From a virus: DNA of 34,950 nt. The stretch lies in IMG/VR virus record IMGVR_UViG_3300033145_002781, positions 1 to 34,950 of that record. One strand, given 5' to 3'. The position numbers were made by a program, and so were the translations under genes. Position 1 is the stretch's first letter, and each line of letters starts with the position of its first letter. Under the pieces are notes generated by a model that had not been told where the DNA came from, searched no databases, and saw only the letters and a list, made by a program, of their open reading frames with translations. Shown here piece by piece: positions 29,304-34,950 of this stretch.

Positions 29304-30251
29304 ATGTTTCCAGTTTCCCCTAATACCGGTGCGTATTCAGCCGCCGGTCTATCCGGAACCTATATCCCAGAGATATGGTCCGGAAAACTTTTAGTAAAAT
29401 TTTACGAAGCCACTGTATTTGCCCATATTGCCAATACGGACTACGAAGGCGAGATCGCCAAGTTTGGCGATAAAGTCATTATTCGAACCGTTCCGGACAT
29501 GGAGATCCGCAAATACAAGATCGGCATGTCTCTGCAGTACGACAATCCTCAGTCAGAGAATGTAGAGCTGCTTATCGACCGCGGTGAATATTTTGCCTTT
29601 TCCATCAATGATGTTGAGGCAAAGCAGGCCGACATTAATTATGTCGATAAATGGGCAACCGATGCTTCTCAGCAGATGAAAGGCGCCATTGACAAAGCTA
29701 TCCTTGGTGTCATGTACACCCAGGCATCAGCATACAACCGTGGCTCCACAGCTGGAAAGATTGACGGCGCCATCGACCTTGGCACAACTGATGTTGACGG
29801 CTCTAAGGCTGTAGCTCTTGGAAAAACCACCATCGTCGAGAAAATAGTTGAGTGCGGACAGTGCCTGGCAGAACAGAATATTCCCGAAACAGATCGGTAT
29901 TTTGTTATCCCTGCCTGGATGGGCACAAAAATCAAAGTGTCTGAGCTCAAAGATGCGTCTCTTTCCGGAGACGGTATTTCAACTGAAAGGTCCGGCAGGA
30001 TCGGCAGTATTGACCATTTCACCCTTTACACAAGCAATAATATCCTGCCTGTGACCGAAGGGGCTGTCAAATGCTATCATGCCATTTTTGGACATAAATC
30101 AGGCCTTACGTTTGCCTCTCAGCTGACCAACACAGAAAAGATCAAAAATCCGAGTGATTTCGGTGATCTTATGAGGGGTCTGCAGGTTTATGGATTCAAA
30201 GTCATTAAAGCTGAATCTGTCGGAGACCTGTACTGCAAGAAGGCTGCGTAA
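29304..30251 (+). CDS. Major capsid (coat) protein, podovirus P22-like
   Basis: A 315-residue protein. SGTYIPEIWSGKLLVKFYEATVFAHIANTDYEG, FGDKVIIRTVPDMEI and QADINYVDKWATDASQQMKGAIDKAIL are typical of phage coat proteins in the P22/HK97 fold group. There is no N-terminal delta domain, so a separate scaffold is needed; that gene is adjacent. AAGGAGAACC lies just before the ATG. The product should form the icosahedral head shell. Confidence 0.88.
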   Translation: MFPVSPNTGAYSAAGLSGTYIPEIWSGKLLVKFYEATVFAHIANTDYEGEIAKFGDKVIIRTVPDMEIRKYKIGMSLQYDNPQSENVELLIDRGEYFAFSINDVEAKQADINYVDKWATDASQQMKGAIDKAILGVMYTQASAYNRGSTAGKIDGAIDLGTTDVDGSKAVALGKTTIVEKIVECGQCLAEQNIPETDRYFVIPAWMGTKIKVSELKDASLSGDGISTERSGRIGSIDHFTLYTSNNILPVTEGAVKCYHAIFGHKSGLTFASQLTNTEKIKNPSDFGDLMRGLQVYGFKVIKAESVGDLYCKKAA

Positions 30252-30261
30252 TTTTTCGCCC

Positions 30262-30319
30262 GGGCTGTTTTCCTTCGCAGCCCACGCCCTAAGGGGAGGG
30301 CCCCGCAGAGCCTCCCCTT
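30262..30319 (+). other. Two hairpins after the coat gene
   Basis: GGGCTG (30262-30267) pairs with CAGCCC (30278-30283), and AAGGGGAGG (30291-30299) pairs with CCTCCCCTT (30311-30319). There is no T tract, so a full terminator is unlikely. They could be partial terminators or RNA stabilisers that raise coat mRNA relative to downstream genes. Confidence 0.5.
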
Positions 30320-30344
30320 AAAACCTATACGAGAGGTATATATC

Positions 30345-30941
30345 ATGGAACAAAAGTATTGTTTTAACCCCAAAGACCCGACCGTACGATTCGTCATGAC
30401 AGAATTTTTGATGGACGAGGGTTTTGTGGAGTGCCCTGCACCGGGAACCCCGATTCCCCCAACACTGCTGGCTGGTGCCGGTGGTGTCCTGGACCAGACC
30501 GCGGCCAACCTGGCCAAGCAATTGAGAGCCAAGATGGGCAACGCTCCCACAGAAGCACAATTAAAGCGCCTGGTAGACATGGTCGGACGGGTCGACCTTG
30601 ACACGCTTGAAGCCAAACAGGAGCCGGTCAGCGATATCCCGCCGCCCCCTGAACCGCAGAGCGCTATGGGCGCAACAGATGAGGCGGCGCCGCCTGCAGA
30701 AGAGTCCAACCCGACAACCGACGTCATGGAAATGCACGAGATCCCGCAGGTAAACCCTATAGAGACAACCGAGGCGGCCGTGAAGAGGTGGTTTAAAACT
30801 GATCTCTCAAAGGTGACAAAACCTGAGCTTTGCAACTTTGGGCTCAAAAAGTTTAAAGTCCAGGTAGATATGGCAAAGACTAAGCCAATGCTGGTCAAAG
30901 ATCTTCAGATGGCTGAAGCAGCAGCCAGGACGGCAAAATAA
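30345..30941 (+). CDS. Hypothetical virion protein downstream of coat
   Basis: A 198-residue protein with an Ala/Pro/Glu-rich middle (residues about 95-150) and a charged helical C-terminus ending AEAAARTAK. The first 35 residues (KYCFNPKDPTVRFVMTEFLMDEGFVECPAPGTP) look structured, and KVTKPELCNFGLKKFKVQVD is SAP-like. No family is certain. It is directly followed by the adaptor-like gene without a gap. A head accessory or capsid-lining protein is possible. Confidence 0.6.
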   Translation: MEQKYCFNPKDPTVRFVMTEFLMDEGFVECPAPGTPIPPTLLAGAGGVLDQTAANLAKQLRAKMGNAPTEAQLKRLVDMVGRVDLDTLEAKQEPVSDIPPPPEPQSAMGATDEAAPPAEESNPTTDVMEMHEIPQVNPIETTEAAVKRWFKTDLSKVTKPELCNFGLKKFKVQVDMAKTKPMLVKDLQMAEAAARTAK

Positions 30942-31598
30942 ATGGGTACCATCACTGGGGCACAGCTATCAAAGGATATAGGGCAAACCCTGAGCGATTC
31001 CGGGCATGATAACTGGACAGAGGCTGATGATATTTTCCCGGCAGTAACAGAGGCGTTGCGGGCAATCGTTATGATACGGCCAGATGCATACCCAGAGCAC
31101 GGCAACATTGCGCTTGAGGTAGGCAAGGCCATCCAGACTCTGCCCAGTGGTGGTATTATCCTCTCAAGCATTATTCGGAACAGAGGTACCGATGGGACTA
31201 CAAACGGGCCGACCATCACCCAGGTTGAAAAATCTGTTCTTGATCAAACCCTGCCAGGGTGGATTGTTAAGACAACGGAAACCAGGATCAGGAATTATAT
31301 TTACACACCGGAGGTACCTGCGCTTTTTCAGGTTTTCCCGATCCCGACAGCAGCCCTCAATGTAGAGGGCGTGTGGGGGAAGGCCCCAACCGCCATCACC
31401 GATGCCCTGGATGTTATTTGCATTGATGACACATACGGGCCAGCCATAAAAGAATGGGCTCTGTTCCGGTTGCAGTCCATGGAGGTTGAAGGGGCCAGTA
31501 TTAATCTGGCCATGGCCCACCAGACCAATTTTTTTAATCTCATGGGTACCAAGATGTCAAATCAGATTACTGCCCTGCAATTAAAAGGTGCGCTTTAA
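30942..31598 (+). CDS. Head-tail adaptor-like protein (DUF6682/SU10 adaptor type)
   Basis: A 218-residue protein. DIFPAVTEALRAIVMIRPDAYP and IQTLPSGGIILSSIIRNRGTDG match what I recall of the podovirus adaptor family DUF6682 (SU10 adaptor). The C-terminal block KEWALFRLQSMEVEGASINLAMAHQTNFFNLMG is typical. It should bind the portal and connect it to the short tail. The ATG immediately follows the previous stop, and the stop overlaps the next ATG. Confidence 0.72.
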   Translation: MGTITGAQLSKDIGQTLSDSGHDNWTEADDIFPAVTEALRAIVMIRPDAYPEHGNIALEVGKAIQTLPSGGIILSSIIRNRGTDGTTNGPTITQVEKSVLDQTLPGWIVKTTETRIRNYIYTPEVPALFQVFPIPTAALNVEGVWGKAPTAITDALDVICIDDTYGPAIKEWALFRLQSMEVEGASINLAMAHQTNFFNLMGTKMSNQITALQLKGAL

Positions 31599-32167
31599 TG
31601 GAATCCTTATTGCCATATGTTATACCTTATGTGCCGGGTTGCCCGGAAGTTGTTGTAGAAAGCAAGATCCTGGAAGCCGCAATATCTCTTTGCGAAAATA
31701 CTAATTGCTGGCGGATAGATCAGGAAAACACTGTCCCTGCAGAAACCGAGGCCGAAACATCTACTATTACCCTGACGCTGGACACAGGTGCCGAGCTTGT
31801 TGGAGTCCCTGTCTGCAAACGTGACGATCTTCCCTATATGGATTACACCGTTTCCGGGCTTGATGTCAGTGTCCCAGCCTGGGCACAGGAATCAACATTG
31901 TTTACAACGGCAGCGCAGCGGCCAAAGAGAGATGCAGAGTCTCTCCCGGAGGCATTCACGGCTATGACCTGGACCGATTGGCGGCAGGCCCTGGCGGAGA
32001 TGGCCAAAGCTTTGCTCCATTCAATGTCAAGGCAGGCGTGGTCCGATCCACGCCAGGCGGCCGCTGATATTAATCAATATAACAGCAACATTGGAATACT
32101 GCGTGCTCAAATCTCTCGGCCAAGCCCGATGGCGGCAATGAGAGTGCAGCCCAGACTTTTTGTTTAA
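31598..32167 (+). CDS. Tail connector-like protein
   Basis: A 189-residue protein. PGCPEVVVESKILEAAISLCENTNCWRID and the C-terminal WTDWRQALAEMAKALLHSMSRQAWSDP helix resemble small podovirus connector or gatekeeper proteins between adaptor and nozzle. The middle part is β-rich. It starts at the last base of the adaptor stop codon (TAATG). No exact family is claimed. Confidence 0.62.
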   Translation: MESLLPYVIPYVPGCPEVVVESKILEAAISLCENTNCWRIDQENTVPAETEAETSTITLTLDTGAELVGVPVCKRDDLPYMDYTVSGLDVSVPAWAQESTLFTTAAQRPKRDAESLPEAFTAMTWTDWRQALAEMAKALLHSMSRQAWSDPRQAAADINQYNSNIGILRAQISRPSPMAAMRVQPRLFV

Positions 32168-32193
32168 TCTTCTTTTTCTTGTAGGAGGCAATT

Positions 32194-33855
32194 GTGGCTC
32201 TCATTGACCTGTCCGTATTTAAGCCAGCATACCCGATTGTCGAGCCAGAAAATCTGCCTCCTGAGTACGCGGCCGACCTTCTTGATTGCGACTTAACCAG
32301 GGGTGGCCTGCGCGCCACAAAATTAGACTCTCTTCAGACCAGCATCGCTATCTCAGTCGACACCCAGAGTATTTATTTCAACGGGAATGTGTGGTACCAG
32401 TGGCCGGGGTTGGTTGATGTTGCCAAAAACTTTGACAGCATCACATCCAAACGAGTCTTGATCACGGGCGACGGGTATCCGAAAGAGACCGATACCGCCC
32501 TTGGGGATACCGGGCTGGGACCATGGCCGGCTGCGACCAGAAGAAACGGCTTACCAGCGCCTGCAGATGCCCCTGGCATCCTCCTTGGAGGAGTAGCTGG
32601 GACGGATGAAAAAGGCCGGTACTCCTGGGTTTATACATATTATTATACTCGGCCAGATGGGTCTGTTATTGAATCAGCACCTTCTCCGCCTACGGCAGTG
32701 ATAACCGTAATGGATGGAGAGACCGTCACGCTAACCACCATGGCATACCCTGATCCGGCTGTTGCAGGATGCAGCTATACCGGTATCCGAATATATCGCA
32801 TGGTGGCCACAGAATCTGGCGCCTTGTATCATTTTGTCCATGAGCAGACAGACGTCCTTGATTGGCTGGATGATGTGTCAGATGAAACAGCGTCTGCAAA
32901 TGCAATTTTGGAAACGATGGATATGTCCTCCGGGTACCCTGTTTCCTGGGAAAAACCGATCGACACATTAAAAGGTATAACCCTGGTGGACTATGGTTAT
33001 TTTGTCGGGTATGACGGCAATAAGATATATCCATCCGTTCTCTTTGTGGGTTATGCTTTCCCTGGAAAATACAGCCTGTCCACAGACTCTCAGATAAAAG
33101 GCCTGGGCTATACCGGGTCTGTTGTTATTGTTCTGACAGAGGCTAACCCCTATATGTTATACGGGCAGGACCCGGCCACATTGTCATTACGCCGCCTGAA
33201 CTATGTCCGGCCCTGCATTGGGAAGACCCGGTCTATTGTCAGCACTCCTGTCGGGGTTATCTTTCCGTCTCTGGAAGGCTTGGCAATGATAGATGCCACC
33301 GGAACGGAACATCTTCTCACGGAAAATATTTTCACCCAGGATCAATGGACAGCCCTCAACCCTGATAATTTCATATCTTTTCTTTACCGGGGAAAATATG
33401 TTGCTTTTGAATCCGGCACACAGAATGTCCACATAATCGACTTTAAAAAAGGTTTGTATGAAAAAGGGCAGGCTTACGGGGTTGTCCGGGCTGCCTTCCA
33501 AAAAGAAGAGGATAAGCGGATTTACATTGTTGTTGATAATGTCGATGTGCGGGAGCTGCGCAAGTGGCGAGGTGGCTTGACAAAGGCTTATTACTGGGAA
33601 TCAAAAACCTTTTCCTTCGGATCGAAAACCTTTTTCAGCAGGGCAAAGATTACAGGAGATTTTTCAGGGGGCGGAACAGTTTCTGTTACTCTGTGTGTTG
33701 ATGGGGTAGACAGGCCTGCAATCACAGTGACCGGACCAGGGATCGTCAACATAGGCCGGTTCTACGCCAGGAGTATTTCCGCTAAATTCAGCGGCAAAGC
33801 CACAGTGACCAGGTTCCTTCTTGGCAGCTCTGCCAGAGAGGTGCTGAATGTCTGA
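32194..33855 (+). CDS. Tail nozzle-type protein (β-propeller)
   Basis: A 553-residue, strongly β-rich protein starting with GTG behind GTAGGAGGC. LPPEYAADLLDCDLTRGGLRA at the start and YSWVYTYYYTRPDGSVIESAPSPPT with YTGIRIYRMVA in the middle match podovirus nozzle/tail-tube B proteins, as in T7 gp12 or P22 gp10 relatives. The C-terminal third repeats β-hairpins. It should close the short tail and open on adsorption. No tape-measure or tail-tube gene follows, supporting a short tail. Confidence 0.75.
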   Translation: MALIDLSVFKPAYPIVEPENLPPEYAADLLDCDLTRGGLRATKLDSLQTSIAISVDTQSIYFNGNVWYQWPGLVDVAKNFDSITSKRVLITGDGYPKETDTALGDTGLGPWPAATRRNGLPAPADAPGILLGGVAGTDEKGRYSWVYTYYYTRPDGSVIESAPSPPTAVITVMDGETVTLTTMAYPDPAVAGCSYTGIRIYRMVATESGALYHFVHEQTDVLDWLDDVSDETASANAILETMDMSSGYPVSWEKPIDTLKGITLVDYGYFVGYDGNKIYPSVLFVGYAFPGKYSLSTDSQIKGLGYTGSVVIVLTEANPYMLYGQDPATLSLRRLNYVRPCIGKTRSIVSTPVGVIFPSLEGLAMIDATGTEHLLTENIFTQDQWTALNPDNFISFLYRGKYVAFESGTQNVHIIDFKKGLYEKGQAYGVVRAAFQKEEDKRIYIVVDNVDVRELRKWRGGLTKAYYWESKTFSFGSKTFFSRAKITGDFSGGGTVSVTLCVDGVDRPAITVTGPGIVNIGRFYARSISAKFSGKATVTRFLLGSSAREVLNV

Positions 33856-34950
33856 AAGGGTAATTAACATACCGGCTATCCCGCCGTCCACCCCTCCGGA
33901 ACTGGTTGAATATCTGACCTCCCTCAGCCAGGCTCTTGAATTGCTCCAGGGCCAGGGCCGGAACCGGGAGGTTGACCGGGCTGTCCGGGTTGGTGAGATG
34001 TTGGGTATGGTCACTAAATTTACCCCAACCGTCACCAGTGGCGACCCCGCACCCTCGGGTGAGACTCCGCTTCCTCCAACCAATTTAATTGTCATTGCCG
34101 GGGTTTTTGTCCACACAATATCTTTTACTCTCCCGAATGATGACATCGTCAGTCATATAGAAATTTGGGCGGCTAAGAACAGCCAGATTCGGGATGATGC
34201 ACAGCGGATTTATATCTTGACGGTTTTGCCTGATGATCAAGGAATTACCGTCTCTGTAAAAATCCCGGTTGATGATGTCACAGCCGATTATACTTATTGG
34301 GTCAGGTCTGTGAGTTTTGCCGGGAATCATTCAGTGTGGTGCCCGCCTGATACACAGGGTGGGTATGTGGTCCCCGGGGATGACACAATAGATGACACCA
34401 TTAACGGAGTGATATCGATCTTAAAAGGCGGGGCGCCTGCGGTATATAGTGCGACCACAACGTACAACCTGAAAGATCGTTGCCAGAAATCGGACGGCAG
34501 GGTGTATACCAGCAAGGTTGATGGCAATCTCGGCAATGAGCCGCCCAATACAGCCTATTGGGACAGAACCGGTATTCTCATGACCGGCGAAGTCGATGGC
34601 GTGGCTACTGTAGCTGTCGACGGCAACCTGGTTGTGGACGGGACTATCCTGGCAAGGCACATCCAGGCGAATAGTATCAAGGCAAACCATATAGACGCTG
34701 CGCAGGCTTTTGTGATGACCATCCAAAGCAGCAATTATGAGGCTGGTGTCAGCGGTTGGAAGATTGACAAAGCCGGCAATATGGAAATGAATAGCGGAAC
34801 GATCACCGTTACAGGACCCAGTACAGGATATTCAAATTTTACCGATATTCCGACCAGCTTAGCTGATATTAATCAATCAGAATTTGATTTACTTGGAGAA
34901 AGTATCCTTTTTTCCTGGGATGGTACTGAACCATTAAATCTTATGACCAA
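33848..34950 (+). CDS. Tail fibre/tip protein, truncated by the window edge
   Basis: An open frame of at least 367 codons running off the right edge. The first 75 residues are Pro-rich and helical; then a fibronectin-like domain (LPPTNLIVIAGVFVHTISFTLPNDD..., about 77-165) follows. GAPAVYSATTTYNLKDRC resembles a carbohydrate-binding-like module. GTILARHIQANSIKANHIDA is the IxAxxI repeat common in phage tail tips and fibres. It overlaps the nozzle gene by eight bases. It is likely to bind the host surface. The C-terminal part is outside the window. Confidence 0.75.
   Translation, partial: MSERVINIPAIPPSTPPELVEYLTSLSQALELLQGQGRNREVDRAVRVGEMLGMVTKFTPTVTSGDPAPSGETPLPPTNLIVIAGVFVHTISFTLPNDDIVSHIEIWAAKNSQIRDDAQRIYILTVLPDDQGITVSVKIPVDDVTADYTYWVRSVSFAGNHSVWCPPDTQGGYVVPGDDTIDDTINGVISILKGGAPAVYSATTTYNLKDRCQKSDGRVYTSKVDGNLGNEPPNTAYWDRTGILMTGEVDGVATVAVDGNLVVDGTILARHIQANSIKANHIDAAQAFVMTIQSSNYEAGVSGWKIDKAGNMEMNSGTITVTGPSTGYSNFTDIPTSLADINQSEFDLLGESILFSWDGTEPLNLMT

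Noticed and set aside
1-34950. CRISPR array, insertion sequence or rRNA
   Set aside because: No regularly spaced repeats, no transposase frames with inverted ends and no rRNA-like segment were seen.

Overview
The window looks like most of the genome of a temperate, short-tailed (podovirus-like) phage in its unintegrated form. The packaging and head genes end in a β-rich tail nozzle-type protein with no tape-measure gene. An integrase, a repressor/Cro switch and an early recombination operon are present. Both 31-bp repeats that look like integrase arm sites flank one core made of the 3' part of a tRNA-Ser(GCU) gene. In an integrated prophage the two arms would lie at opposite ends, so this is best read as an intact attP. 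The tail gene at the right edge is cut by the window, and the lysis genes at the left edge probably follow it in the full or circular genome. The host is probably a Gram-negative bacterium; nothing here fixes it further.

Layout. 41-1418 (+): lysozyme, holin-like protein, a small unknown protein and a strong terminator. 1441-4135 (-): an AT-rich block with an N-terminal-HTH DNA methyltransferase, a hidden 46-residue membrane protein and two cysteine-rich proteins, bounded by two 61-nt palindromes built like integron attC sites. 4260-6137 (-): an SF2 helicase and a hidden 43-residue ribbon-helix-helix protein. 6180-6464: attP. 6426-17578 (-): a long early operon, read leftward from an annealing-type protein through SbcD- and SbcC-like proteins, a Dam-type methyltransferase, small proteins, a C5 cytosine methyltransferase, a PD-(D/E)XK-type nuclease and a PAPS-reductase-like Fe-S ATP pyrophosphatase to an HTH/excisionase candidate and the integrase.

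17771-19170: immunity region with a membrane protein, repressor, operators with divergent promoters, Cro-like protein and a small helical protein, flanked by two copies of a 19-bp repeat. 19336-21730 (+): replication genes and a zinc-ribbon/RuvC-like resolvase. 21804-34950 (+): NrdR-like zinc ribbon, small terminase, an HslV/proteasome-like N-terminal-threonine hydrolase, large terminase, portal, scaffold, coat, adaptor/connector proteins, nozzle and the start of a tail fibre/tip protein.

The most unusual points are the attC-like boundaries around the methyltransferase block, the HslV-like protease between the terminase genes, the Fe-S PP-loop enzyme beside a variant C5 methyltransferase, and three regulators whose promoters predict leaderless mRNAs. 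All functions come from reading sequence motifs; no database search was possible.
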